From positions 17,677 to 81,676 of IMG/VR virus record IMGVR_UViG_3300010149_000001: a DNA stretch of 64,000 bases. One strand, 5' to 3'. The translations under genes were made by a program, and so were the position numbers. This document shows, one piece after another, positions 1 to 7,917 of this stretch (position 1 is the stretch's first letter; each line of letters opens with the position of its first letter). The stretch is from a virus. The notes beneath the pieces are model-generated. The model was not told the DNA's origin. It did no database searches and was given only the letters and a program-made list of their open reading frames with translations.

Positions 1-2
1 TC

Positions 3-2477
3 TGGGAGATTCGTGTTGACCTGCCATCTCAGATTCGTGAGGTTCGTGAGTTCTTCTATCCACATTATTGTTCAGATGTTTCATGGCCGAATCTGGTCAG
101 ATGGATTGCTGGTTGGGGTGCGGTTATCGAGGTCAATACGGACAAACTGAAATCCACAGCAGAAATCCTCCGCCCCGTTCACATCAAAAAATCAAATCAC
201 GATTTGTCAGAGTTCAAACTGAACGCTCTGTATTATGACATTGAAACAGCAGATTCTCTGGACATGGAGGGAACTCCAGAACCGATTGTCTCCATAGCCA
301 TCTATGACGAGGCCACAGACACTCACGAATGTGCAACAATACGCCACACCAGCGAGCGTCAAGTCAGACGATTCATGTCCAGCCAGAAGGCTCTGGAGTC
401 CGTTGTTGAGCATAAGAATCCAATCCCACCGCTGGTGGCTGAAAGAGTCCATGTGCATAACATGGAGGGCGAGGATGATATTGAGCGAGAGGCGGCACTT
501 CTTCATTGGTTCAAGCGAATGCTGGACAAGTATGACCCAGATGTCATCGCTGGTCAAAACATTCTGGGCTATGACAACCCGTATGTCAAGAACCGATGTC
601 GCAACCAACGCAGAGCGATGGAGAGGGAACACAGAGGTGCAGTTCCTGTCTGGGCAACCTATCCCAAACTGTTCACCAAACACAAAGGGCTGATGCCCTC
701 GTTTGATACCAAGAAGGTCTATGCAGAGCAGGTTCAAGGTGCGGCGGCTACAACAGGGTCAGCCAGCCTTGCATGGATGGGAGAGTCCACTCTGGGCTAT
801 GGCAAAGTGCCACGCACATCAATCAAAGAGATGATGAAAAACGACCCGATGATGTTGGCTGTGTATAACATCTGGGACAATGTGGTGGCGGCTCGCTGTA
901 TGCAGAAACTTGACCTGCTGGCGTTTTATCAGATGAAGGTCGGATTCCATAACTCAACAATCCATGCGGCTCACAGCAACATGATGCTGGTCGAGGACAT
1001 GATGGGACACTTGCTCTGGGACAGGGATTCTGTCATGCCATCGCTTGATGTTGCTCGCTCTCAATTGAAGTCTGGAGGAATCAGTCAAGGTGGATTCGTC
1101 ATGGGCGCACCATCTGGCATCTGGAGGAACGCATTTGAATTGGATAACTCAATGGAATACCCATCTGTGATTATCACATGCAACGCTGACATCAGCACCA
1201 AAGTCAACCCAGAGGATTATCCAGACGGTTATCCATTCCCTGTGGCAACAACACCGCTGGGAACGGTCTATCGCCAAGACATTGAGGGATTGATGCCCAA
1301 TATCCTCAGAGGTCTGGCTGGCGAGCGTGAGCGTGTCAGAGGCGAGATGCGGGTTGCATTTGAATCTGGGAATGATGAACTTGGCAAGCGACTCGACCAA
1401 CGACAGCGGGTCATGAAAGAGAACATGAACTCGTGGTATGGAGTTCTTGGTTCTGGTGCGACAGAAAAAACTGCGGGCAGACCGTTCAGAATGGTTGATG
1501 GAGATATTGGCTCTGATATAACAGACATCGCCAGACGACACAACGATTGGAACAAGCACCTCATCAATCGCATCACACTTCTATTCAGCAAGGATGGCAT
1601 CTATCCAGACCCAGAAGCATTGAGACATCAAAACATTGATAGACTCCCATCTCATGGCGAAGGTGATGCGGAGGTCGTGCGACTCCGTTTTGAGACCATC
1701 TATCAAGACACAGATTCATGCAAGACAGCCATCGTCAATCACGATGAGGCTGAGGCCAAAATCAGACCGTTCACTCCAGAGGACATCATGTCATGTGCAA
1801 ACATCATGACCAAAATCCTCAACGATTCCTATGATGAGTTTGTTCAGACAACGATTGGAGTTCCTAAGAATGAGTTTTTCAAAGTGAAGCCAGATGCCTA
1901 TTATGCCAGATACTTTCAATGGGGAGTGAAGAAGCGATACGCCTATGTTGACTTCGATGGCAAACATGGTTATCGTGGTGTTGAGATGCGACGGTCATCC
2001 TCACCGCAGGTTGTCAAGTCATGTCAAGAGCGATTGTTCAATGCAATTTTGAATGGCGATTCCAGAACTGAACTCAACGGACTCATCAGAGATATTGAAT
2101 CCGATATGTTGGATGAGACCTTGACTTCTGCTGGAGACTTTGGACAACCGATGGGAATGAAGAAAGAAGGAACTCAAGCATACAAGGCGGCGATGTGGTC
2201 AAACAAAAATCTGGGAACTCAGTTTAATCTGGGAGACAAACCCGTCATGTATCTGTCATCTAAGACCAAGAACGGACTCCCAGCCAACAGGCTGGTGGCA
2301 ATCGAATGGGGCGACTCTCCAGAGGACTACGGCATAGTCGTGGACAGAGCCAAAGCGATTGAGAAGTTCTTTGTTGACTCCAATTCATTCACTCAGATTC
2401 TGGGTGCTGTGGGAACATCATGGAAATCCGCCAGAGCAGGGATGAGTCAGTCCAGCATGAGCGAGTGGTTTCGATGA
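3..2477 (+). CDS. polB: Family B DNA polymerase (5' end outside window)
   Basis: Replicative DNA polymerase with 3'-5' exonuclease. The frame is open from base 3, so the N-terminal domain starts upstream; a TTG at 204 is only an internal codon. Exo I is seen as YYDIETADS near base 225, Exo II as GQNILGYDNPY near 555, Exo III around YNIWDN near 860. Polymerase motif A is ELDNSMEYPS near 1137, motif B is KENMNSWYG near 1417, motif C is YQDTDS near 1702, followed by KKRYAY near 1930. All catalytic acidic residues are present, so it should be active. The next gene overlaps its stop codon by 4 bp, implying coupled translation. Protein-primed and RNA-primed family B enzymes were not distinguished, but no TPR insertions were obvious. 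Confidence 0.97.
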   Translation, partial: WEIRVDLPSQIREVREFFYPHYCSDVSWPNLVRWIAGWGAVIEVNTDKLKSTAEILRPVHIKKSNHDLSEFKLNALYYDIETADSLDMEGTPEPIVSIAIYDEATDTHECATIRHTSERQVRRFMSSQKALESVVEHKNPIPPLVAERVHVHNMEGEDDIEREAALLHWFKRMLDKYDPDVIAGQNILGYDNPYVKNRCRNQRRAMEREHRGAVPVWATYPKLFTKHKGLMPSFDTKKVYAEQVQGAAATTGSASLAWMGESTLGYGKVPRTSIKEMMKNDPMMLAVYNIWDNVVAARCMQKLDLLAFYQMKVGFHNSTIHAAHSNMMLVEDMMGHLLWDRDSVMPSLDVARSQLKSGGISQGGFVMGAPSGIWRNAFELDNSMEYPSVIITCNADISTKVNPEDYPDGYPFPVATTPLGTVYRQDIEGLMPNILRGLAGERERVRGEMRVAFESGNDELGKRLDQRQRVMKENMNSWYGVLGSGATEKTAGRPFRMVDGDIGSDITDIARRHNDWNKHLINRITLLFSKDGIYPDPEALRHQNIDRLPSHGEGDAEVVRLRFETIYQDTDSCKTAIVNHDEAEAKIRPFTPEDIMSCANIMTKILNDSYDEFVQTTIGVPKNEFFKVKPDAYYARYFQWGVKKRYAYVDFDGKHGYRGVEMRRSSSPQVVKSCQERLFNAILNGDSRTELNGLIRDIESDMLDETLTSAGDFGQPMGMKKEGTQAYKAAMWSNKNLGTQFNLGDKPVMYLSSKTKNGLPANRLVAIEWGDSPEDYGIVVDRAKAIEKFFVDSNSFTQILGAVGTSWKSARAGMSQSSMSEWFR

Positions 2478-2932
2478 CCGCTAAGAGCCAATGGCGTGAA
2501 GCCTATGGCCTTCTTCACACTAAATGCCACTTGACCCACCACGAGATTCGTGCGATATTCCAAGAGCATCTGGGAGGGCTGTCATATCACAGGAACATGC
2601 TACATTCAGAATACAAGAAGGACAAAGACCGCTGGCAGAGCGAGGCCAATACAATGGCGTTGCTGGTGAACAATCCAGATGTGGATGCGTTTCTGTCTGC
2701 GATGAACTCAGTCATTTATGATGGTGGGCAAGCGACTGTTCCTTATACACTTGTCAAGGAGGTCAGCAAACTCGTGAGGTCATGGAATGAATGGGGTGAA
2801 TCTGAACGGCAGAGAATCAACATTCAGACCAAGAGAGTCCTCGCTCGTGAGCGAACTTCTGGATTGAAAGCGTGGACTGAACGGCACTTGCTGACATATT
2901 TGCGTATCAACGGGATAAGGATAGAAGTCTGA
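2474..2932 (+). CDS. Hypothetical protein downstream of polB
   Basis: A 152-residue protein of unknown function. The ATG at 2474 overlaps the polymerase stop codon as ATGA, the usual coupling in this genome, so it was preferred to an in-frame ATG at 2420 inside polB. The protein is rich in His, Trp, Glu and Arg, appears mostly helical, and has no signal peptide or membrane segment. Its place directly behind polB suggests a replication accessory role, which is inference only. Confidence 0.8.
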   Translation: MTAKSQWREAYGLLHTKCHLTHHEIRAIFQEHLGGLSYHRNMLHSEYKKDKDRWQSEANTMALLVNNPDVDAFLSAMNSVIYDGGQATVPYTLVKEVSKLVRSWNEWGESERQRINIQTKRVLARERTSGLKAWTERHLLTYLRINGIRIEV

Positions 2933-2944
2933 CTTCTTTAGTTC

Positions 2945-2972
2945 CCTAAGTGGATATGCTTATATGGGAGGC
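2945..2972 (+). promoter_or_regulatory. Promoter of the cobS-like gene
   Basis: CTAAGTGG, 6 bp later GCTTATATGGG, then GGCTGT. The same block recurs before the cobT-like gene at 5495. GCTTATATGG is a good archaeal TATA box. Here the ATG is about 80 nt downstream, so the message has a leader. The leader holds a CTGTC/GACAG hairpin near 2973 and a possible 13-codon ORF at 3013-3054 that overlaps the cobS start. Confidence 0.7.
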
Positions 2973-3044
2973 TGTCGTGGGACAGGATAAGTCGGCCACG
3001 AGACAAACGCCGATGACAACCAAAAACAAGGAGACACAGATAAT

Positions 3045-4214
3045 ATGGGACTAATTGAAAACATGAGAGATGCCGTTGAGTTCAACGGTGGCAAACTGAC
3101 AGAAGAACAATACTTGGAAAAAGTGCTGGAGATAATCGAAAGCGAAGGTGGCTCAACCTCCATCGCTTCTCTGAAATCCAACGCATTCAATTCTGCTCGT
3201 ATGGAGAAGGCTGGAATCACCAGACTGACCATCGGCAAAGACAAGTTCGTTTGGACAACCGCTATGGTTGAAGGAATGCTTTCTGGCAACGCTACACCAA
3301 TGCCAACAACAACAATGGTCAACAATGTCAATGCACCAGAAGCAACAGACGATGGCTACTTCTATGGAATCCGCCGACGCTCTCCAGATGAATACCCAGA
3401 ACACATGCAAGCATACATCATCCCTCGTGGTTCACTCAAGTTTGTTGAATCAGAAAAGGGCGAGATGCGCTTGCTTGCTGTCGCATTCAAGAACGGCTGG
3501 TATGTTTCCAGCAACGGACCCAAAGGCTGTGGCAAGACAATGGCTATGATGATGTTCGCTTCTGAGGTCGGTATTCCATTCATGCGAATTAACTGCTCAG
3601 AAGGTTTCACAGAAGAGTCCTTCATTGGCTACAACACACTCATTGACGGTGAAATCACTTGGATTGACGGAGTTCTCCCAGAGAGCCTCCGATACGGTGC
3701 TTTCCTTTGCTTCGATGAGTTCCGCCACGCTCGCCCAGAGATTATGACCGCATGGAATCCTGTTGGCGACTCTGGCACTCTTGTATTGCCTCAGAACAAC
3801 AACGAGGTCATCAAGGCTCACGCTGACTTCCGCACCTTCGCAACCATGAACCCAATCGAAGGCTACTCTGGTGGACAAGATGTCAACCAAGCAACATCTG
3901 ACCGATTCGCTATGTCTCTTGAGGCTACATACCTCCCAGCAGACTCTGAAATCCGTGTCATCTGTGAACAGTCTGGTGTTTCAAACCCAGCCATCGCTCG
4001 TCAATTCGTGCAATTGGCAAACGACCTTCGCAACCTCAAGGCTCAACATGACCTTGAGTCTGACACATCAACCCGTATGCTCATCAGCATGATGCAAGCA
4101 ACAACAGATTTGTCTGTTGCTGAAATCGTTGAGTATATCATGATTGGTCGCTATCAACCACACGAAGCCGAACTCATCAAGACAACGGCTCGTGCAAGGT
4201 TGTCTGACTACTGA
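3045..4214 (+). CDS. cobS-like: CobS/MoxR-like AAA+ ATPase
   Basis: A 389-residue AAA+ ATPase of the MoxR/CobS group. Walker A is GPKGCGKT near residue 158 and Walker B is FLCFDEF near 220, followed by the conserved FRTFATMNP stretch. Residues 1-100 are a separate N-terminal domain that may be winged-helix-like. An AAGGAG Shine-Dalgarno lies 11 nt before the ATG. Its partner is the CobT-like VWA gene at 5536, and the two share a promoter block. True CobS inserts cobalt with CobT and CobN. No CobN or other cobalamin gene is present here, so the pair more likely remodels a viral or host complex. Such CobS/CobT-like pairs are known from haloarchaeal tailed viruses. Confidence 0.93.
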   Translation: MGLIENMRDAVEFNGGKLTEEQYLEKVLEIIESEGGSTSIASLKSNAFNSARMEKAGITRLTIGKDKFVWTTAMVEGMLSGNATPMPTTTMVNNVNAPEATDDGYFYGIRRRSPDEYPEHMQAYIIPRGSLKFVESEKGEMRLLAVAFKNGWYVSSNGPKGCGKTMAMMMFASEVGIPFMRINCSEGFTEESFIGYNTLIDGEITWIDGVLPESLRYGAFLCFDEFRHARPEIMTAWNPVGDSGTLVLPQNNNEVIKAHADFRTFATMNPIEGYSGGQDVNQATSDRFAMSLEATYLPADSEIRVICEQSGVSNPAIARQFVQLANDLRNLKAQHDLESDTSTRMLISMMQATTDLSVAEIVEYIMIGRYQPHEAELIKTTARARLSDY

Positions 4215-4225
4215 ATACAATTCTC

Positions 4226-4289
4226 TGGTCTCGTGCAAACGGGCTGGGGGGTATTGCACGAGGCTATCTGTGTCTCAAACCCCCAGCCC
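4226..4289 (+). ncRNA. H-type pseudoknot RNA after the cobS-like gene
   Basis: Two crossing helices. Stem 1 pairs CTCGTGCAA at 4230-4238 with TTGCACGAG at 4254-4262 and extends outward to 4226/4266 through two G-U pairs that only fit the plus strand. Stem 2 pairs GGGCTGGGGG at 4241-4250 with CCCCCAGCCC at 4280-4289. The order a-b-a'-b' defines a pseudoknot; the two stems could alternatively be exclusive switch states. It lies 12 nt after the cobS stop, so it may protect or end that message, or control the small ORF at 4329. Confidence 0.6.
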
Positions 4290-4295
4290 ACCTTG

Positions 4296-4310
4296 CATTT
4301 GATAAGGGTG
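4296..4310 (+). promoter_or_regulatory. TATA element before the small coiled-coil gene
   Basis: TTTGATAAGGGTGGG, about 25-30 nt before the ATG at 4329. The same string occurs at about 11531, again about 28 nt before a start codon (11559). A short GGGTT/AACCC hairpin follows. The distance fits a leaderless archaeal transcript. Confidence 0.5.
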
Positions 4311-4328
4311 GGTTCAGAACCCCAGAGC

Positions 4329-4484
4329 ATGACCAAAGAACTTGAACTCAGAGTCGCAGAACTTGAACAACGAATCGCCACGCTTGAAAGAATGATTGAT
4401 GGGATGGCAGATTCAATTCGACCACGCTCAATGCCACACGGCCAAGTCCGTCTGGACAGATTCGATGGCGAGCGTCATGGATGA
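4329..4484 (+). CDS. Small coiled-coil protein
   Basis: A 51-residue protein whose first 30 residues form a heptad pattern (LELRVAELEQRIATLERMI), predicting a coiled coil. The C-terminus is basic and polar. It sits between the cobS-like gene and the clamp-loader-like ATPase and overlaps the start of the latter. TATA-to-ATG spacing supports this start. The function is unknown; a dimeric adaptor is possible. Confidence 0.65.
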   Translation: MTKELELRVAELEQRIATLERMIDGMADSIRPRSMPHGQVRLDRFDGERHG

Positions 4485-5358
4485 ACTCTCAGTCTCTGAA
4501 CTGATTGGTGCGAAGCGACACTTTGCCCCTGTGCAATCATGGTTTGATTCTTGGGGCTATGGAACGCCCTCTGTCTATCCTTTGATTCTGGTGGGTGATT
4601 CTGGCGTTGGCAAGTCAACAGTCGCCAGAGCCTATGCTCAGAAGGCTGGATATGACATTCTTGAATCCCACGCTGATTCCAAGCGTGATGCAAAGACATT
4701 CAACAAGACATTCAGCGAGGCCAGAAACAGAACCTTCTTTGGTCAGAATCGTTGTTTGATTATCGAGGATGCTGGTGCAATCTCAACCTCAGCATGGAAA
4801 ACATTTGATGATGTCATCAAGGCGAAAGCATTCCCAATGATAATCATCGCTCAACATGAATCAGAAGTCGGATGGCGTTATCGCAAATCTGGATTGGTTC
4901 ACGAGATTCCAGAACCAACCGCATCTGACAAGACTCAGTTATTGAACTCAATATGCCCAGACCACACTCCAGAACAAATCTCGTGGATTGCAGAAAACTC
5001 ATCCTCATGGCGAAGTGCCAAACATCTGGCGATGACTACTCCATCGAACTTCATTGACACACAGATTGAACCTCCAGAGCGAACTCGATTTGGACAGGAT
5101 GAAGTCTCTGGGATTCTGTCTGGTCAGTATCAGAGCAAGGAACTTTCATCCCATCCTCTGGCATTCATCCAGACCGCAGAATGGAACGCTGGCAATCCAG
5201 AACATATCTGCGAGGCCATGAGACTTCACTCTCTGGCATGGGTCGTGGAGGGGTTGTCAAAGGTCTCTATGGCATACACGGCAACGCTCAGAACCGACAC
5301 TCAACACAAGCCACCATTCAGAAAACGGACATTGAAAGGCTCTGCGAGGGTCTGGTGA
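4477..5358 (+). CDS. Clamp-loader-like (RFC-type) AAA+ ATPase
   Basis: A 293-residue P-loop ATPase. Walker A is GDSGVGKS near residue 42 and Walker B is CLIIEDAG near 93. The short, mostly helical C-terminal part fits clamp loaders and DnaA/RuvB-like ATPases. In a genome with its own family B polymerase, an RFC-type sliding-clamp loader is the best reading. No clamp gene lies in this window, so it may load the host PCNA. Start is ATG 4477, with ATG 4465 as an alternative; both overlap the previous gene. The family call is by motif and context only. Confidence 0.75.
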   Translation: MDELSVSELIGAKRHFAPVQSWFDSWGYGTPSVYPLILVGDSGVGKSTVARAYAQKAGYDILESHADSKRDAKTFNKTFSEARNRTFFGQNRCLIIEDAGAISTSAWKTFDDVIKAKAFPMIIIAQHESEVGWRYRKSGLVHEIPEPTASDKTQLLNSICPDHTPEQISWIAENSSSWRSAKHLAMTTPSNFIDTQIEPPERTRFGQDEVSGILSGQYQSKELSSHPLAFIQTAEWNAGNPEHICEAMRLHSLAWVVEGLSKVSMAYTATLRTDTQHKPPFRKRTLKGSARVW

Positions 5359-5457
5359 AAAACGATAGACTGAGTTCCATTTCTAAGCAAATCAATTTTA
5401 GGTATCAACATACCACCCCACCTCTTCAAACAGAGATAGGGCATGTTTTGGGGGTAT

Positions 5458-5475
5458 TTCTCAATGGATTGAGAA
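5458..5475 (+). repeat. Perfect inverted repeat upstream of the cobT-like promoter
   Basis: TTCTCAA, TGGA, TTGAGAA: a 7-bp palindrome with a 4-nt loop, preceded by TTTTGGGGGTATTT. It is 20 bp upstream of the cobT-like promoter. It could end upstream transcription or be an operator. The 177-bp gap 5359-5535 otherwise holds a GGTAT/ATACC hairpin at 5401-5414 and the promoter. Confidence 0.5.
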
Positions 5476-5492
5476 TCATACTTGTTCAAGCC

Positions 5493-5520
5493 GATAAGTG
5501 GGAACGCTTATATGGGTGGC
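5493..5520 (+). promoter_or_regulatory. Promoter of the cobT-like gene
   Basis: GATAAGTGGGAAC, then GCTTATATGGG, then TGGCTGTG, matching the cobS promoter at 2945 almost base for base. The TATA centre is about 26 nt before the ATG at 5536, so the message should be nearly leaderless. The shared block implies that both ATPase partners are made together although they lie in separate units. Confidence 0.75.
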
Positions 5521-5535
5521 TGTGCTGGGAAGGGT

Positions 5536-7794
5536 ATGAGCCACTCACCGAATGCGGGAATTGAAGTCAAGAACCCACAGCGAAAGTTCCAGATGAAAAG
5601 CCGTGTGCGAACCCTAAACCGTGTCGCAACCGTCATGTCTGGTGAACTTATCAATGTTGGAACACCTGTCAAGAAAGTCGTCGTTGACCCAAGAGGTCGT
5701 GCGGCTACTGACGGCGAGACTGTCTGGATTCCTCTGAAAGTTCACGAGGATGAGCGTGTCAACCGTATGGCTCAAGAAGCAATCCTCGCTCACGAAGTCG
5801 CTGGTCATCTCCGATACACAGACTTTGGTGCTTGGAAAAAGATTGGCGATGAAATCAAGCGTGGCAACGCTGACCGTATGCTTCACGACTTCACCAACAT
5901 TCTTGAGGATGCTCGTGTCAACCACCTGCTCTCCCAAGACTTTGGTGGCTCTGGCAAGCGTCTGCTTGCTACTCAGCGCATCTTCATGCAACGCCACCGT
6001 GATTCATGGGCTGGCAAGACTGTTGATGAAATCAACCCACGCCAAGCGGCAATCATCGCTATGATGACAGAAGCAATCGCTCACGAACCACACTTCTTTG
6101 AACATGTCCCAGAAGTCGTTGCATACATGGATGAAGTTCGCACTATCTGTGCAACAGCAATCAGCCAACCAAACACGGCTCAAGTCATCAAGCAAGCAAA
6201 GAGAATGCTCAAAGTCTATCGCACCCACTTCCCAGAGGATGCTTCTGACGACCAAGACACATTCGGTATGCCAAACGGTGCAGATGCAGAAGGCATCATG
6301 ACCGACGACATGTCTCCAGAAGAGATTGAGAAGATGGCTCAGAAGCAAGCAAGCAAGAATGCAAAGCCAGAAGAAGTCAGCCGTCAGAGATTCCAAGACC
6401 TCAAGAAGAAAATCGAGGAACTCAAAGAAGCCGCTGAGAAGGCCGCTAAAGCGCAAGAAGAGTCTGATGCTACTCCAGAGGCTGGAGATGCAAACGAAGG
6501 CTCTGAGGGCGAAGGAGAGGGCGACTCTGAGGAATCTGGTGCTGGTGCTGGCGAGTCTGATGAAGAAGCAGACGGCGAAGGTGCTGGCGAGGGCGATTCT
6601 GGCGAAGGTGCTGGAGATGGCTCTGAGGGCGATTCTGAGGGCGAAGGCGACTCTGGTGCATCTGGCGAAGGCGAGGGCGAAGGAGAGGCTGACAGCGCAT
6701 CAGAAACAGGCGAATCCACAGAAGGAACAACCTCTGACGACTTGGGCGACATTGACTCTGGCTCAGACGAGATGAACGCTGGTGGTGCAAAGGGCGCAGA
6801 CCTATCCGACATTGACATGGATGAGATGTGGGCTGAACTCCAAGCAGAGATGGATGCAGAACGCCAAGACGCTTTCGACATGCAGAAGGACTTCTCTGAT
6901 GAAGTGGATGCAAGCCAAGACTCCAACGACAACATTGACGCTGAGTTCGACACTTCTCTTGAAGGCGATGAAAGCGGCCACCAATGCCACATCACTCACA
7001 CCACTCAAGAGTTCATTGACAGAGGCGACATTGATACAGACTCTCTGGCTCAAGGCTTCTTGGACATCGTTGCTGAGAACAAGTCCTCAATCACCACTAT
7101 GGTCAACGAGATGAAGAGACTCTTGAAGGGCAACAACAACAAGCATGTGCGTGGTCTAAAGCGTGGAATGCTTGACTCCAAGCGCATCGCTTTTCACAAG
7201 ACCAATGACCGCTTGTTCATGCGAAAGAATGAGCCAAAGCGAGCAGAAGCAAATGTCATGATTCTCATTGACTCCAGCGGCTCAATGGGCGGCTCTCGTG
7301 CAGAATCAGCGGCTCGTGCGGCGGTTGTATTCGCAGAAGTCATGGACAAACTTGGCTGGGGCTGTGAGGTCGTTGACTTCTCATCCAGCCGACACACAGC
7401 AATCAGAGTTCGCAAGCAAATGCAAGCACCTTTGAACAACATCACTCGTGCGGCTATCCGCCAACCAACCGCTGGTGGATGCAACGGTGATGGCTATGCT
7501 GTCGAGTGGTGCTTAGACCGCTTGTCCAAGTTCTCTGGCAACCGCATGTTGTTCGTCTTGTCTGACGGTCAACCATCCGGACCCGCACCTTCTCACATGG
7601 ACAACGACACCCACTTGAAGTTCGTTGTTGACAACGCACCAAAGGACATTGGATTGTTCTCAGTCGGCATTGACGGCATGGACACAGGCGCATACTACTC
7701 CAACGCTGTCATCAACCGCAACAACGCTGACTTGGTGAAGGACTGTATGCCTGTTATCCGCAAGATGGTTCGCACAGTCAAGAACAAAGCATGA
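5536..7794 (+). CDS. cobT-like: CobT-like VWA protein with zincin-like motif and acidic linker
   Basis: A 752-residue protein in three parts. Near residue 86 it has HEVAGH, a zinc-metallopeptidase-like HExxxH signature, followed by ILEDARVN, seen in CobT/VWA proteins. Residues about 300-450 are a low-complexity linker of Gly, Glu, Ser and Asp repeats. From about 575 it is a VWA domain with a complete MIDAS: DSSGSMGGS, then VVDFSSS and LSDGQPSG. This architecture pairs with CobS/MoxR ATPases, here the gene at 3045. Arg codons are mostly CGC/CGT here, as in cobS, mcp and the genes at 17356 and 22323, unlike the AGA-rich neighbours, suggesting high expression. True cobalt chelation is unlikely without CobN. 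Confidence 0.9.
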   Translation: MSHSPNAGIEVKNPQRKFQMKSRVRTLNRVATVMSGELINVGTPVKKVVVDPRGRAATDGETVWIPLKVHEDERVNRMAQEAILAHEVAGHLRYTDFGAWKKIGDEIKRGNADRMLHDFTNILEDARVNHLLSQDFGGSGKRLLATQRIFMQRHRDSWAGKTVDEINPRQAAIIAMMTEAIAHEPHFFEHVPEVVAYMDEVRTICATAISQPNTAQVIKQAKRMLKVYRTHFPEDASDDQDTFGMPNGADAEGIMTDDMSPEEIEKMAQKQASKNAKPEEVSRQRFQDLKKKIEELKEAAEKAAKAQEESDATPEAGDANEGSEGEGEGDSEESGAGAGESDEEADGEGAGEGDSGEGAGDGSEGDSEGEGDSGASGEGEGEGEADSASETGESTEGTTSDDLGDIDSGSDEMNAGGAKGADLSDIDMDEMWAELQAEMDAERQDAFDMQKDFSDEVDASQDSNDNIDAEFDTSLEGDESGHQCHITHTTQEFIDRGDIDTDSLAQGFLDIVAENKSSITTMVNEMKRLLKGNNNKHVRGLKRGMLDSKRIAFHKTNDRLFMRKNEPKRAEANVMILIDSSGSMGGSRAESAARAAVVFAEVMDKLGWGCEVVDFSSSRHTAIRVRKQMQAPLNNITRAAIRQPTAGGCNGDGYAVEWCLDRLSKFSGNRMLFVLSDGQPSGPAPSHMDNDTHLKFVVDNAPKDIGLFSVGIDGMDTGAYYSNAVINRNNADLVKDCMPVIRKMVRTVKNKA

Positions 7795-7803
7795 GGAATT
7801 GAC

Positions 7804-7917
7804 ATGACAAAGAAGCCCAATTATCCCAGAGGAATCTGGCCGAATATCAAGCAAAACAAACGCAACCCACGAAGGAGTCCCAAGACGACTTTGACATTCA
7901 AGAAGGTGGTCAAGTGA
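7804..7917 (+). CDS. Tiny basic protein (37 aa)
   Basis: ATG at 7804 with GAGG upstream gives 37 residues, starting MTKKPNYPRGIWPNIK and ending in KKVVK, rich in Lys, Arg and Pro. Its TGA overlaps the GTG of the next gene. Tight packing between two real genes and the overlap argue that it is translated. The charge suggests nucleic acid binding; no family was recognised. Confidence 0.6.
   Translation: MTKKPNYPRGIWPNIKQNKRNPRRSPKTTLTFKKVVK

Noticed and set aside
6384-6995. 203-residue minus-strand ORF rich in Ser and Pro
   Set aside because: It is the complement of the Gly/Glu/Ser repeat linker of the cobT-like gene; open frames there are a by-product of the repeat.
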